Origin: Ruminococcus sp.
GTDB lineage: Bacteria > Bacillota > Clostridia > Oscillospirales > Ruminococcaceae
NCBI GenBank assembly: GCA_022768805.1
Contig: JALELB010000017.1
Location: forward strand, 1-64,000
Reading direction: 5' to 3'
DNA length: 64,000 bases
The translations under genes were made by a program, and so were the position numbers. Every line of letters begins with the position of its first letter. The first letter of the stretch is position 1. The notes beneath the pieces were generated by a model, which was not told the DNA's origin, searched no databases, and saw nothing but the letters and a program-made list of their open reading frames with translations. Below, one piece after another: positions 17,354 to 26,906 of this stretch.

Positions 17354-18313
17354 ATGGGATTATTCAGCAAAATCAGAGAAGGGCTGCGCAAGACCAAGGA
17401 ATCCATGGTCAACGGCATGCAGCGGGTGGTCAATTCCTTTACGAAGATTGACGAGGATCTGTTCGAGCAGCTGGAGGAAACCATGATCATGAGCGACATG
17501 GGCGTGGAGACCTCTGTGGAGATCTGTGAAAAGCTGCGGAAACGGGTCAAGGAGCGGGGCGTGACGGATCCTGCAAAGATCATGGAGCTGATCCAGGAGA
17601 TTATTTCCGAAATGATGGGTGAGGATGTGGCGCTGGATCTGTCCACCACCCCCTCCATCATTCTGGTAATCGGGGTAAACGGCGCCGGCAAGACCACCAC
17701 CATCGGCAAGCTGTGCCACCAGTACAAGCAGCAGGGCAAGAAGGTGCTGGTGGCGGCGGCGGATACCTTCCGGGCAGCAGCCATTGACCAGCTGGAGGTC
17801 TGGACCCAGCGTGCCGGGGTGGATCTTGTCAAGCATGCGGAGGGCTCTGACCCGGCGGCGGTTGTGTTTGATGCGGTGACGGCGGCCAAGGCAAGACATA
17901 CGGATGTGCTGATCTGTGACACTGCAGGCCGGCTGCACAATAAGAAGAATCTCATGGAGGAGCTGCGGAAGATCAACCGGATCATTACCCAGCAGGCGGA
18001 GGGCTGTGCAGTGGAGACCCTGCTGGTGCTGGATGCCACCACCGGACAGAATGCGGTGAACCAGGCACGGCTCTTCAGCGAGGTTGCGGATATTACCGGC
18101 ATCGTGCTGACCAAGCTGGACGGCACCGCCAAGGGCGGCATTGTGATTTCCATCAAGAACGAGCTGGGCATTCCGGTGAAGCTCATCGGCGTAGGGGAAC
18201 AGATCGACGATCTGCAGCCCTTTGACAGCCGGAGCTTTGTTGCCGCCTTGTTTGAGCGGACGGATCAGGGAGAGGAGCAGAAGCATGAAGCAGATCATAC
18301 TGGCGACGAATAA
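17354..18313 (+). CDS. ftsY: Signal recognition particle receptor FtsY
   Basis: 319 residues: a short N-domain, then the SRP-type GTPase with G1 GVNGAGKTTT (107-116), DTAGRLHNKKNLMEEL, and TKLDGTAKGG. It receives SRP-ribosome complexes at the membrane for co-translational insertion. The acidic A-domain of some FtsY proteins is missing, as is usual in Firmicutes. AGGAGG precedes the ATG. The 3' end overlaps the next gene by 29 bases. Confidence 0.97.
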   Translation: MGLFSKIREGLRKTKESMVNGMQRVVNSFTKIDEDLFEQLEETMIMSDMGVETSVEICEKLRKRVKERGVTDPAKIMELIQEIISEMMGEDVALDLSTTPSIILVIGVNGAGKTTTIGKLCHQYKQQGKKVLVAAADTFRAAAIDQLEVWTQRAGVDLVKHAEGSDPAAVVFDAVTAAKARHTDVLICDTAGRLHNKKNLMEELRKINRIITQQAEGCAVETLLVLDATTGQNAVNQARLFSEVADITGIVLTKLDGTAKGGIVISIKNELGIPVKLIGVGEQIDDLQPFDSRSFVAALFERTDQGEEQKHEADHTGDE

Positions 18314-18884
18314 TCAGAACAAGCTGCGGGAGATTGGTCAGATGCTCAGTCCCCTGGGCATAGAGGTACTGTCCCAGTCCCAGGCCGGCGTACAGCTGGA
18401 GGTGGAGGAAACCGGCACCACCTTTGCAGAGAATGCGGAGCTGAAGGCACGGGCGTTTTTTGTACAGACCGGCAAGCCTGTGCTGGCGGATGACAGCGGC
18501 CTGGCGGTGGATGCACTGAACGGTGCGCCGGGGGTGTACTCCCACCGGTATGCAGGGGAAGATGCCACGGATGCAGACCGGTGTGCAAAGCTGCTGCAGG
18601 ATCTTGCAGGCGTGCCGGAGCAGTCCCGCACCGCCCGGTTCATCTGCGCCATGTGTTATATTGACGCCCAGGGCAATGCCCACAGCTTCACCGGTAAGGT
18701 GGAGGGTGTGATTGGGCTGGCGCCGGAGGGGGAAAACGGCTTTGGCTACGATCCGGTGTTTCTTTATCAGGGCAGGAGCTTTGCGGTGCTGACAGCCCAG
18801 GAGAAAAATGCGGTAAGTCACCGGGCGGATGCCCTCCGGCAGGTTTACCGTTATCTGGAGCAGGAAAGGGGTTCAGTATGCTGA
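18285..18884 (+). CDS. rdgB: XTP/dITP diphosphatase (RdgB/HAM1 family)
   Basis: 199 residues. The start IILATNNQNKLREI, the ADDSGLAVDAL motif and GFGYDPVF mark the family, which removes deaminated purine nucleotides (XTP, dITP) from the pool. The ATG at 18285 lies inside the ftsY frame, with GAGAGGAG shortly ahead. The gene overlaps yhbY by 7 bases. Confidence 0.95.
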   Translation: MKQIILATNNQNKLREIGQMLSPLGIEVLSQSQAGVQLEVEETGTTFAENAELKARAFFVQTGKPVLADDSGLAVDALNGAPGVYSHRYAGEDATDADRCAKLLQDLAGVPEQSRTARFICAMCYIDAQGNAHSFTGKVEGVIGLAPEGENGFGYDPVFLYQGRSFAVLTAQEKNAVSHRADALRQVYRYLEQERGSVC

Positions 18885-19168
18885 CAAGCAAACAGCGTGC
18901 CGTTCTGCGTGGAATGGCGAATAATTTGGAAACGATTTTTCAGGTGGGCAAGGGCGGCATCAGTGATACGCTGGTTGCACAGACTGCGGACGCTCTGCGT
19001 GCCCGGGAGCTTATCAAGCTGCGGGTGCTGGAAAACTCCGGATACACCGCCCGGGAGGCTGCGGAAGCATTGGCGGAGCAGACTGGCGCAGAGGTGGTAC
19101 AGGTCATCGGCAGCCGGTTCGTGCTGTACCGGCGCAACCCGAAGAAGCCGGTAATTGAACTGAAATGA
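18878..19168 (+). CDS. yhbY: CRM-domain RNA-binding protein YhbY
   Basis: 96 residues, one CRM domain with the GKGGIS motif (about 24-29) and the C-terminal VVQVIGSRFVLYR strand. YhbY-type proteins associate with the large ribosomal subunit precursor. The order yhbY-nadD-yqeK is conserved in Firmicutes. Overlaps both neighbours by a few bases. Confidence 0.93.
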   Translation: MLTSKQRAVLRGMANNLETIFQVGKGGISDTLVAQTADALRARELIKLRVLENSGYTAREAAEALAEQTGAEVVQVIGSRFVLYRRNPKKPVIELK

Positions 19169-19785
19169 GCCGCATTGCGCTGTTCGGCGGCAGCTTCAAT
19201 CCCATTCATAACGGACACCTGCACCTGGCACAGACCGTCCACGATCAGTGCGGACTGGACAGGATGCTGCTGATGCCCTCCGGCACTGCGCCCCATAAAT
19301 CCTCCGCCGAATATGCCCCTGCCCCGGATCGGCTTGCCATGTGCCGGCTGGCGGCGGAGCCATATCCCTGGCTGGAGGTCAGCGACTACGAGCTTAATAA
19401 GCCGGGCAAAAGCTATACGGTGGAGACCCTGCGGTTTCTGCACAGCTGCTATCCGGAGGACGCCCTGTTTCTGCTGCTGGGCAGTGATATGCTGCTGAGC
19501 TTTGACAGCTGGTACTGCTGGCAGGAGATCCTGCAGCTTTCCGGACTGCTCTGCGTATCCCGGGGCACGGAGCCGGAGGAGACACTGCGGCAGAAGGCGG
19601 CGGAGCTGGCACCCTATGGGCAGGTCACCGTGCTGCATGCGGATCCGCTGCCCGTGTCATCGTCACAAATTCGTCACAAAATTGAGCTTTGCCGAAAATT
19701 TTCTTGCTATTTGCCGGAAAACGTAGTACAATATATAATGTTGCACGGGCTGTACGGTGCGTGCAGCGGTCAGAGCATGGTTTGA
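19165..19785 (+). CDS. nadD: Nicotinate-nucleotide adenylyltransferase
   Basis: 206 residues with the nucleotidyltransferase signature GGSFNPIHNGHL (8-19) and the late SSSQIRHK variant of the ISSTxIR motif. It joins nicotinate mononucleotide with ATP to make deamido-NAD. The last 110 bases are clearly richer in A and T than the rest and hold a promoter-like element and a short direct repeat (CGTCACAAA twice near 19663-19680). Confidence 0.95.
   Translation: MSRIALFGGSFNPIHNGHLHLAQTVHDQCGLDRMLLMPSGTAPHKSSAEYAPAPDRLAMCRLAAEPYPWLEVSDYELNKPGKSYTVETLRFLHSCYPEDALFLLLGSDMLLSFDSWYCWQEILQLSGLLCVSRGTEPEETLRQKAAELAPYGQVTVLHADPLPVSSSQIRHKIELCRKFSCYLPENVVQYIMLHGLYGACSGQSMV
19711..19739 (+). promoter_or_regulatory. 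Internal promoter candidate in the nadD 3' end
   Basis: TTGCCG at 19711-19716, 17-base spacer, TATAAT at 19734-19739, in the AT-rich tail of nadD. It would drive yqeK and the genes behind it. Confidence 0.5.
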
Positions 19786-19794
19786 GGTGATCGC

Positions 19795-20391
19795 TTGTAT
19801 CATTTTGATGAAAACAGGGCGTTCCTGAAGGCACGCCTTTCAAAAAAACGGTATACTCATTCACTGAATGTGGCCAAAGAGGCCCAGAGACTGGCGGAGC
19901 TTTACGGAGAGGATCCGGAAAAGGCATACTTTGCCGGACTGATGCATGACGTGTGCAAGGAGCTTCCCGCCCAGGAGCAGGAGGAGCTTGTACGGGCAAG
20001 CAGCTTTGCCGTATCCAAGGAAGAGCTTGCCACCAAGCCTGTGTGGCACGGCATTGCAGGTGCGTACTTTCTGCAGGTCCGCATGGGCGTGACGGATCCG
20101 GATGTGCTCAATGCGGTCCGGTATCACACTGTGGCAAGAGCCGGTATGACCCGACTAGAGGAAATTGTATATCTTGCGGATCTGATTTCAGAGGATCGTA
20201 CCTATGCCGGGGTGGAGCAGATGCGGCAGCTTTGTCTGACCAGCATCAACGCCGCTATGCTGGAGGGTGTGCGGTTTTCTATTGAAACCACCTTGAAAAA
20301 GGGCGGCTATCTGCCCCCGGTGACGGTGGAGGCCTATAACCAGTATATTTTCTGCGAGAAACAGGAAAAGCATCACAAAACAAAGACCTGA
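19795..20391 (+). CDS. yqeK: HD-domain hydrolase YqeK (symmetrical Ap4A hydrolase type)
   Basis: 198 residues with the HD metal site: His22, His51-Asp52, His85, His111 and Asp129 in the expected order. YqeK enzymes of Firmicutes split diadenosine tetraphosphate symmetrically to two ADP. The start is TTG 19795, with GAGG at 19784-19787 seven bases ahead; no ATG fits. The stop TGA shares its last base with the next gene's ATG. Confidence 0.9.
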   Translation: MYHFDENRAFLKARLSKKRYTHSLNVAKEAQRLAELYGEDPEKAYFAGLMHDVCKELPAQEQEELVRASSFAVSKEELATKPVWHGIAGAYFLQVRMGVTDPDVLNAVRYHTVARAGMTRLEEIVYLADLISEDRTYAGVEQMRQLCLTSINAAMLEGVRFSIETTLKKGGYLPPVTVEAYNQYIFCEKQEKHHKTKT

Positions 20392-21659
20392 TGGTGAAAC
20401 AGGCAGTTGCAAAGGAAAGGAGAACAGATCTGCATAAGCGGATCCGAAGCAGAATCATGGCAGCAAAGACAAAGAAGCAGACCGGTGCGGGGAAAATGGA
20501 ACACAAAAACCGACGCCGTAAAAAAATGACCATTGCAGAAAAGCTGGGGGTTGTAGGTGCCGTTCTGGCCGCACTGGCCATTATCATCTGCATGGTGCTG
20601 TATATTCCCTTTGTCAAGGTGGACGGGGAACAGATGTCCCTGATGCAGATGTTCAAAAACGCAAAGCCCCTGGAGAGTATGGAGGGGGAGCTTTCCTCCA
20701 AGACCTCTTCCTATGAGGTGCGCAGCGAGGTGGACAGCACACTGGACGATGGCCTGGATCTGGATCAGCTGGTGGAGGGGCAGTTTACCATTCTCTTCTG
20801 CGGCTTTGACGAGGGCCGCTCCAATACGGATGTGAATATGCTGGCGGTTTGTGATATTGCTGCCAATACCATCAATATTCTCCAGATTCCCCGGGACAGC
20901 TATGTGCCGGATTATACCTCCTTCAAGGCAGGAAAATTCAACAGCGTCTATTCCATGGGGGACAGCTCAAAGTCCAAAATCCAGCGGACGGTGGACTGTG
21001 TGGAGGAAACCTTCGGTATTCCGGTGGACCGGTATGTAACCACCGGCTGTGCGGACATTGTGGACATTGTGGATCTTATCGGCGGCGTGGAGGTGGATAT
21101 GCCCTATACCATTCACTACGAGCCGGGGAAGACCATTAACGCAGGCCCCCAGGTGCTGAACGGACAGAAGGCGGAGTGGCTGGTGCGGTATCGCCACGGC
21201 TACAACGAGGGAGATATCGGCCGTATGCAGGCTCAGCGAATTTTTATCGCTGCAATGATGAACAAGGTGTGCGAAACCGGTACTCTGACCATGATGGGCT
21301 ATATGAAGAAAATCTATGACAATCAGTGGATCGGCACGGATCTGAGTATTGATGAAATCAGCAAGCTGTCCGATTTTGCCATTGCCATCGGCATGGAGAA
21401 TATCAGCATGTATATGCTGCCGGGGGAGGGGTATAACTATACGCCGCCCGGGTATTCCAAGCCCTATTCCGTCTATACTATTCATAAATCGGTGACGGAG
21501 GAGCTGCTCAACGAGCACTTCCGTCCCTACCTGAAAAAAGAGTACGATCTGCCGATTACCGAACTGGTGCCGGAGGGCAGCTATAAGACCTCGGCTTATG
21601 ATAACAACAATACAAGTCTGAAGGATGTTCACGACGGAGATACCTTCAGCGGAAAATAA
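20391..21659 (+). CDS. LytR-CpsA-Psr family cell-wall ligase
   Basis: 422 residues: a basic cytoplasmic segment (1-45), one membrane helix (about 54-75) and an outside LCP domain, recognised by DVNMLAVCDI, NILQIPRDSYV and the later GDIGRMQAQRIF. LCP proteins transfer wall teichoic acid or other polymers from lipid carriers to peptidoglycan. The start is uncertain: ATG 20391 overlaps the yqeK stop, but AAAGGAG lies further in, ahead of a CTG at 20430, and an ATG follows at 20457. Position between yqeK and rsfS is conserved. Confidence 0.88.
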   Translation: MVKQAVAKERRTDLHKRIRSRIMAAKTKKQTGAGKMEHKNRRRKKMTIAEKLGVVGAVLAALAIIICMVLYIPFVKVDGEQMSLMQMFKNAKPLESMEGELSSKTSSYEVRSEVDSTLDDGLDLDQLVEGQFTILFCGFDEGRSNTDVNMLAVCDIAANTINILQIPRDSYVPDYTSFKAGKFNSVYSMGDSSKSKIQRTVDCVEETFGIPVDRYVTTGCADIVDIVDLIGGVEVDMPYTIHYEPGKTINAGPQVLNGQKAEWLVRYRHGYNEGDIGRMQAQRIFIAAMMNKVCETGTLTMMGYMKKIYDNQWIGTDLSIDEISKLSDFAIAIGMENISMYMLPGEGYNYTPPGYSKPYSVYTIHKSVTEELLNEHFRPYLKKEYDLPITELVPEGSYKTSAYDNNNTSLKDVHDGDTFSGK

Positions 21660-21673
21660 AAGGGAGGATGTCT

Positions 21674-22033
21674 ATGACTGCAAAAGAGAAGCTGGAAGTG
21701 ATCGTTCGTGCGCTGGATATGAAGCGGGGCGAGAACATACAGGTTCTGGAAATATCGGATCTGACCATTCTGGCAGATTATTTCGTCATTGTCAACGGCA
21801 CCAGCAATACCCATGTGAAGACACTGGCGGACGAGACGGAATTCCGGCTTGGGGAAAAAGGCGTGGAGCCACTACGAACCGAGGGCTATCAGAGTGCCTC
21901 CTGGATTGTACTGGACTACGGCGATATTGTCGTGCATGTCTTCATGAAGGATGCCCGCAGCCTGTACCAGCTGGAGAATCTATGGGCGGACGGTACGGCC
22001 GTGGATATCACGTCCTACCTGACCAAGGAATAA
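21674..22033 (+). CDS. rsfS: Ribosomal silencing factor RsfS
   Basis: 119 residues, single RsfS/DUF143 domain: DLTILADYFVI and SASWIVLDYGDIVVHVF are typical. It binds L14 and blocks subunit joining under starvation. The ATG at 21674 is preferred to 21668 because the latter lies against GGGAGG (21662-21667), which is 6 bases before 21674. Confidence 0.94.
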   Translation: MTAKEKLEVIVRALDMKRGENIQVLEISDLTILADYFVIVNGTSNTHVKTLADETEFRLGEKGVEPLRTEGYQSASWIVLDYGDIVVHVFMKDARSLYQLENLWADGTAVDITSYLTKE

Positions 22034-22052
22034 GCGGACAGGAGGGATCCGG

Positions 22053-22382
22053 ATGCAGACAAGCGGAAAGGTCATCAGCTTTACGGCTGCCTGCTATATG
22101 CTAGCAAAGCAGGTGCTGAACGGTCTGCTGGGCGGTTTTGACCTGGGCATGCTGGTGGTGACGGCGGCATTTGCAGTGTGCCTGTTTTACGGCGTCCGCT
22201 ACATGAATTATGCGGCCGGTGTGTGGCTGGCAGCGGTGGCGCTGTATTATCTGCCGGGGAATCTGAAGGGACTGTCCAACGGCTCGCTGCTGTATCTGCT
22301 GGAGGGCATAGCGGATCTGTTCTTTGCGTTTCTGCTTCTCTGGCACAAGGGCGTGCGGCAGCGGTTTACCATGCGGCATTAA
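22053..22382 (+). CDS. Small membrane protein of unknown function
   Basis: 109 residues with about three hydrophobic segments (about 28-47, 53-70 and 83-98) and a basic C-terminus. I do not recognise a family. GGAGGG is 6-10 bases ahead of the ATG, and the gene sits between rsfS and leuS in the same direction with short gaps, so it is likely real and cotranscribed. Confidence 0.65.
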   Translation: MQTSGKVISFTAACYMLAKQVLNGLLGGFDLGMLVVTAAFAVCLFYGVRYMNYAAGVWLAAVALYYLPGNLKGLSNGSLLYLLEGIADLFFAFLLLWHKGVRQRFTMRH

Positions 22383-22427
22383 GCAGAGCATAGTTCATAA
22401 ATCATGTTCAGAAAGAGTGGAGCAAGT

Positions 22428-24836
22428 ATGAAAAAATACGATTTTACGGCGATTGAAAAGAAGTGGCAGAATTACTGGGATGAGCACCACACCTTTGCAG
22501 CGGGTACGGATTACTCCAAGCCCAAGTTCTATGCACTGGTAGAGTTTCCTTACCCCTCCGGACAGGGTCTGCACATCGGGCATCCCCGTCCCTACACGGC
22601 AATGGACATTGTATCCAGAAAGCGCCGGCTGGAGGGCTATAATGTGTTGTTCCCCATGGGGTGGGACGCCTTCGGTCTGCCCACCGAGAACTATGCCATC
22701 AAGAACAAGATCCACCCGGCGATTGTCACAAAGAATAATATCGCCCACTTCAAGGCACAGCTGAAGTCTCTGGGTCTGTCCTTTGACTGGGAACGGGAGG
22801 TGAACACCACCGATCCGGAATACTTCAAGTGGACCCAGTGGATCTTTTTACAGATGTTCAAAAAGGGCCTTGCATACAAGAAGGAAATGTCCGTGAACTG
22901 GTGCACCTCCTGTAAGGTGGTGCTGGCCAATGAGGAGGTCGTAGGCGGCGTGTGTGAGCGCTGCGGCGGCGAGGTTATCCACAAGGTCAAGTCCCAGTGG
23001 ATGCTGAAGATTACCGAATATGCGCAGCGGCTGCTGGATGACCTGGCGGAGGTCAACTATCTGGACAAGATCAAGGCCACCCAGATCAACTGGATCGGCC
23101 GTTCCACCGGCGCAGAGGTGGATTTCACCACCACTACCGGAGAGACCCTGACGGTGTATACCACCCGTCCGGATACGCTGTTCGGCGCAACCTATATGGT
23201 CATTTCCCCGGAGCACCCCTACATTGAAAAATGGGCGGATAAGCTGTCCAATATGGAGGAAATCCGGGCATATCAGGAAAAGGCGGCAAGAAAGTCTGAC
23301 TTTGAGCGTACGGAGATGGCAAAGGACAAGACCGGCGTGGAGCTGAAGGGCATCCGGGCAATCAACCCGGTGAACGGCAGGGAAATCCCCATCTTTATTT
23401 CCGACTATGTGCTGATGACCTACGGCACCGGCGCCATTATGGCGGTTCCTGCGCACGATACCCGTGACTATGACTTTGCAAAGGTATTCCATCTGCCCAT
23501 TATTGAAGTGGTTGCAGGGGGAGATATTGAGAAGGAAGCATTCACCGACTGCGCTACCGGCAAAATGGTCAACAGCGGCTTTTTGGACGGGCTTTCCGTG
23601 GAAGAAGCCAAGGTGAAGATCAAGGAATGGCTCAAGGAAAACGGAAAGGGCCGGGAAAAGGTCAACTACAAGCTCCGGGACTGGGTATTCTCCCGCCAGA
23701 GATACTGGGGCGAGCCCATTCCGATTGTATACTGTGAAAAGTGCGGCTATGTGCCCCTGCCGGAGTCCGAGCTGCCTCTGACTTTGCCGGAGGTGGACAG
23801 CTATATGCCCACCGACAACGGAGAAAGCCCCCTGTCCACACTGGACAGCTTTATCAACACCACCTGCCCCCACTGCGGGGGCCCTGCAAAGCGGGAAACC
23901 GATACCATGCCCCAGTGGGCAGGCTCCTCCTGGTACTATCTGCGCTATTGTGATCCCAAGAACAAGGAGTGCCTTGCCTCCAAGGAGGCGCTGGATTACT
24001 GGATGCCGGTGGACTGGTACAACGGCGGCATGGAGCATACCACCCTGCATCTGCTGTATTCCCGGTTCTGGCACAAGTTCCTGTATGATATTGATGCAGT
24101 CAGCCAGAAGGAACCCTATATGCGCCGCACCTCTCACGGCATGATTTTGGGAGAGGACGGACAGAAGATGTCCAAGTCCAGGGGCAATGTCATCAACCCG
24201 GACGAGGTGGTTGCCCAGTACGGTGCGGATACCCTCCGTCTGTATGAGATGTTCATCGGGGACTTTGAGAAGACGGCTCCCTGGAGTCCTTCCAGCATCC
24301 GGGGCTGCAAGCGGTTCCTGGACCGTGTATGGGCGCTGCAGGATATGCTGACCGACGGGGAGGAATATCGTCCCCAGACCCAGGCACTGATGCACAAGAC
24401 CGTCAAGAAGGTGTCCGAGGACATTGAAAACCTGAAATTCAATACAGCCATTGCGGCAATGATGGCACTGCTCAATGAGATCTATGCCCTGGGCTCCATT
24501 AACCGGGCAGAGCTGCGGACGCTGCTGCTGCTGCTGAACCCCTTTGCCCCCCATATGACGGAGGAAATGTACGAGATGCTGGATCTGGGCGGTGTGCTGA
24601 ATGAGCAGAAGTGGCCCACCTTTGACCCGGCAATGTGCGTGGATGACATGGTAGAGCTGGTGGTACAGATCAACGGCAAGGTGCGCTCCAGGCTGCAGGT
24701 TCCTGTGGACAGCGCCCAGGCGGATGTACTGGCACAGGCAAAGGCGGATCCGAAAATTCAGGAGGCTTTGCAGGGCAAGAACATCGTCAAGGAGATATAT
24801 GTACAAAATAAGCTCGTGAATTTTGTAGCAAAATAA
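22428..24836 (+). CDS. leuS: Leucyl-tRNA synthetase
   Basis: 802 residues, bacterial type. HIGH motif at 49-52, an editing domain with [14 protein letters not shown], a zinc-type knuckle (CEKCG ... CPHCGG) and KMSKS at about 580. It charges tRNA-Leu. The ATG at 22428 is the first codon matching the family start ([13 protein letters not shown]). Only 45 bases separate it from the previous gene, and I see no T-box leader. Confidence 0.98.
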   Translation: MKKYDFTAIEKKWQNYWDEHHTFAAGTDYSKPKFYALVEFPYPSGQGLHIGHPRPYTAMDIVSRKRRLEGYNVLFPMGWDAFGLPTENYAIKNKIHPAIVTKNNIAHFKAQLKSLGLSFDWEREVNTTDPEYFKWTQWIFLQMFKKGLAYKKEMSVNWCTSCKVVLANEEVVGGVCERCGGEVIHKVKSQWMLKITEYAQRLLDDLAEVNYLDKIKATQINWIGRSTGAEVDFTTTTGETLTVYTTRPDTLFGATYMVISPEHPYIEKWADKLSNMEEIRAYQEKAARKSDFERTEMAKDKTGVELKGIRAINPVNGREIPIFISDYVLMTYGTGAIMAVPAHDTRDYDFAKVFHLPIIEVVAGGDIEKEAFTDCATGKMVNSGFLDGLSVEEAKVKIKEWLKENGKGREKVNYKLRDWVFSRQRYWGEPIPIVYCEKCGYVPLPESELPLTLPEVDSYMPTDNGESPLSTLDSFINTTCPHCGGPAKRETDTMPQWAGSSWYYLRYCDPKNKECLASKEALDYWMPVDWYNGGMEHTTLHLLYSRFWHKFLYDIDAVSQKEPYMRRTSHGMILGEDGQKMSKSRGNVINPDEVVAQYGADTLRLYEMFIGDFEKTAPWSPSSIRGCKRFLDRVWALQDMLTDGEEYRPQTQALMHKTVKKVSEDIENLKFNTAIAAMMALLNEIYALGSINRAELRTLLLLLNPFAPHMTEEMYEMLDLGGVLNEQKWPTFDPAMCVDDMVELVVQINGKVRSRLQVPVDSAQADVLAQAKADPKIQEALQGKNIVKEIYVQNKLVNFVAK

Positions 24837-24864
24837 CAAATTTGCAATTCGGTCAGATTTCTGC

Positions 24865-24893
24865 TTGACAAGCAGAAATGATTGTGATAAAAT
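24865..24893 (+). promoter_or_regulatory. Strong sigma-A promoter for rpsU
   Basis: TTGACA at 24865-24870, 17-base spacer, TAAAAT at 24888-24893; a TATAAT overlaps at 24893-24898 with a 22-base spacer. The leader of about 90 bases holds two small hairpins: GCTGCCC/GGGCAGC near 24930-24948 and CTTTG/CAAAG near 24968-24980. Confidence 0.85.
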
Positions 24894-24992
24894 ATAATAC
24901 GTATTATAAATGGCTTGGTATGCTGACTTGGCTGCCCATCCGGGCAGCTGGGATAGATAGCCTCTGTCTTTGGGACAAAGGGAGGGAGTATA

Positions 24993-25166
24993 GTGGCAGA
25001 AATTCGTGTCGGCAAGAATGAATCCTTGGACACTGCACTGAAAAGATTTAAGAGATCCTGTGCAAAGGATGGCGTGATTGCAGAGGTTCGTAAAAGAGAA
25101 CACTACGAAAAGCCTTCGGTAAAGCGCAAGAAGAAGTCCGAAGCAGCTCGTAAGCGCAAGTTCTAA
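24993..25166 (+). CDS. rpsU: 30S ribosomal protein S21
   Basis: 57 residues, highly basic, starting [18 protein letters not shown] and ending SEAARKRKF, the bS21 pattern. The start is GTG 24993, with GGAGGG at 24981-24986. S21 takes part in mRNA start-site recognition on the 30S subunit. It is a single-gene transcription unit, with its own promoter and terminator. Confidence 0.96.
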   Translation: MAEIRVGKNESLDTALKRFKRSCAKDGVIAEVRKREHYEKPSVKRKKKSEAARKRKF

Positions 25167-25180
25167 TTACAGCGATCAGT

Positions 25181-25213
25181 AAAGGCGGACTTTATCAGAA
25201 AGTCCGCCTTTCT
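25181..25213 (+). terminator. Terminator after rpsU
   Basis: Perfect 13-base-pair stem (25181-25193 with 25199-25211), 5-base loop; the 3' arm ends in TTT followed by CTTGTT. Confidence 0.88.
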
Positions 25214-25243
25214 TGTTCAAAAGTCCACAGGGAGGAAACGGTG

Positions 25244-25720
25244 ATGTTTCATGCTACAGTCGCATTGCGCAGTGTATTACAGATTCAGCCGGGGCTGCTT
25301 CGGCAGTACGGCATCCGGGGATTGATGCTGGATCTGGACAATACACTGACCACCCACGACAATCCAGTCCCGGCAGAAGGTGTGCTTAGCTGGATCGATG
25401 TGATGCGGCAGGCTGGCATTGCCCTGATGATCGTATCCAACAACAAGCCCCACCGGGTGCAGCCCTTCGCTGCGGCGCTGGGACTGCCCTTTGTGGCAGA
25501 AGGGGCCAAGCCCCTGCCCAAGGGCTTCCGGCAGGCCCAGAAGCGGATGCAGCTGCCTTTTTCCCAGCTTGCGGTGGTGGGCGATCAGATTTTCACCGAT
25601 ATTCTGGGGGCGAATCTGTGCGGAGTCAAGTCCATTTACGTCCGGCCGATTCAGTATGAAAAAAAGGGATTTCTCAAGGTTAAGCGCTGGCTGGAGCGTC
25701 CGTTCCTGCCAAAGGTTTAA
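25244..25720 (+). CDS. yqeG: YqeG family HAD IIIA-type phosphatase
   Basis: 158 residues. Catalytic DLDNTL at 30-35 (nucleophile Asp30, acid/base Asp32), then SNNKP and GDQIFTDILGAN, all HAD motifs. YqeG proteins are small phosphatases of unclear physiological substrate, often near aroE/aroQ or yqeH-nadD genes. ATG 25244 is chosen over GTG 25241 for its 8-base distance from GGAGG. Confidence 0.9.
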   Translation: MFHATVALRSVLQIQPGLLRQYGIRGLMLDLDNTLTTHDNPVPAEGVLSWIDVMRQAGIALMIVSNNKPHRVQPFAAALGLPFVAEGAKPLPKGFRQAQKRMQLPFSQLAVVGDQIFTDILGANLCGVKSIYVRPIQYEKKGFLKVKRWLERPFLPKV

Positions 25721-25780
25721 GGAAAAATTGCGGGCGCATCTGCCGCACAAGCTCTGTGCGGTATTATCTAGGAGGAGTAT

Positions 25781-26227
25781 ATGCGTATTCTGGTCATTCA
25801 CGGGCCCAATCTGAATCTTTTAGGAGAGCGGGAGCCGGGCATTTACGGCACGGAGAATCTGGAACAGGTCAATGGGGCGATCCTGGCCCGGGCAAAGGAG
25901 CTGGGGGCCCAGTGCGAGGTGTTCCAGTCCAATCACGAGGGGGACATCATTGACCGGCTTCACGAAGCCCGCCGGGAATTTGACGGCGTGGTGCTCAACG
26001 CAGGGGCATACACCCATTACAGCTATGCCATCCGGGACGCCATTGCAGCCATCCGGATTCCCTGTGTGGAGGTACACATCAGCAATGTACACGCCCGGGA
26101 GGAGTTCCGGCATACCTCCGTCATCGCGCCTGCCTGTCTGGGTGTGGTATGCGGTTTCGGCGGTGACAGCTACCTGCTGGCGCTGGAGGGACTGGTTCGT
26201 CGGCTTTCTCAGCAAAAAACTTTATGA
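25781..26227 (+). CDS. aroQ: Type II 3-dehydroquinate dehydratase
   Basis: 148 residues. GPNLNLLGEREPGIYG (8-23) carries the catalytic Arg and Tyr22; NAGAYTHYS and VHISNVHAREEFR follow. It is the third step of the shikimate pathway; pheA at 45-46 kb is on the same route. A 7-base-pair hairpin (25743-25761) without a T-tract precedes its ribosome binding site GGAGGAG. Confidence 0.96.
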   Translation: MRILVIHGPNLNLLGEREPGIYGTENLEQVNGAILARAKELGAQCEVFQSNHEGDIIDRLHEARREFDGVVLNAGAYTHYSYAIRDAIAAIRIPCVEVHISNVHAREEFRHTSVIAPACLGVVCGFGGDSYLLALEGLVRRLSQQKTL

Positions 26228-26234
26228 AAACCCC

Positions 26235-26263
26235 TTGTCAAACGGGAAGAAATGTTGTATAAT
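26235..26263 (+). promoter_or_regulatory. Sigma-A promoter for efp
   Basis: TTGTCA at 26235-26240, 17-base spacer, TATAAT at 26258-26263, about 40 bases ahead of the efp start. Confidence 0.85.
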
Positions 26264-26304
26264 AAGGCTATATTTGTGTAACATCTTTTTTGGAGGTTTA
26301 ATGT

Positions 26305-26862
26305 ATGATTTCAGCTGGCGATTTTAGAAACGGTATCACCTTTGAGCTGGACGGCCAGGTGGTTCAGGTTATTGAATTTCAGCATGTAAAGCCCGGCAAG
26401 GGCGCCGCTTTTGTCCGCACAAAGTACAAGAATGTCATTACCGGAAGCGTGGTTGAGCGTTCCTTCAACCCCTCTGATAAGTATCCCACTGCGTTCATTG
26501 AAAGAAAGGATATGGAATTCAGCTACAGTGACGGGGATCTCTACTACTTCATGGATACAGAGACCTACGAGATGCTGCCCATCAACAAGGACATGCTGGG
26601 TCCCGCATTCCAGTTCGTTAAGGAGAATATGCCGGTAAAGGTTCTGTCCTACAAGGGCAATGTATTTGGCATTGAGCCGCCCAACTTTGTTGAGCTTCAG
26701 GTTACCCAGACCGATCCCGGCTTCAAGGGCAATACGGCTACCAATGCTACCAAGCCGGCAACACTGGAAACCGGCGCTGAGATCAAGGTTCCGCTGTTTA
26801 TTAACGAAGGCGATATGATCCGTGTAGATACCCGTACCGGCGAGTACATGGAGCGCGCATAA
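26305..26862 (+). CDS. efp: Elongation factor P
   Basis: 185 residues, three OB-type domains. The tip loop PGKGAAF places a lysine at 32, the site that can be modified in other bacteria. EF-P rescues ribosomes stalled at polyproline. TTGGAGG lies ahead of the ATG. No modification enzyme (EpmA, EarP or YmfI) is visible in the window. Confidence 0.97.
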   Translation: MISAGDFRNGITFELDGQVVQVIEFQHVKPGKGAAFVRTKYKNVITGSVVERSFNPSDKYPTAFIERKDMEFSYSDGDLYYFMDTETYEMLPINKDMLGPAFQFVKENMPVKVLSYKGNVFGIEPPNFVELQVTQTDPGFKGNTATNATKPATLETGAEIKVPLFINEGDMIRVDTRTGEYMERA

Positions 26863-26906
26863 ATCCATCCGGCGATTCACGCTGACGAGAGAAAGGGGTC
26901 TTAACC

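Noticed and set aside
19660..19682. Short tandem repeat in nadD as a mobile-element scar
   Set aside because: Only two imperfect copies within a coding sequence that keeps its family motif.
22383..22427. T-box leader before leuS
   Set aside because: The gap is only 45 bases and lacks the T-box sequence.
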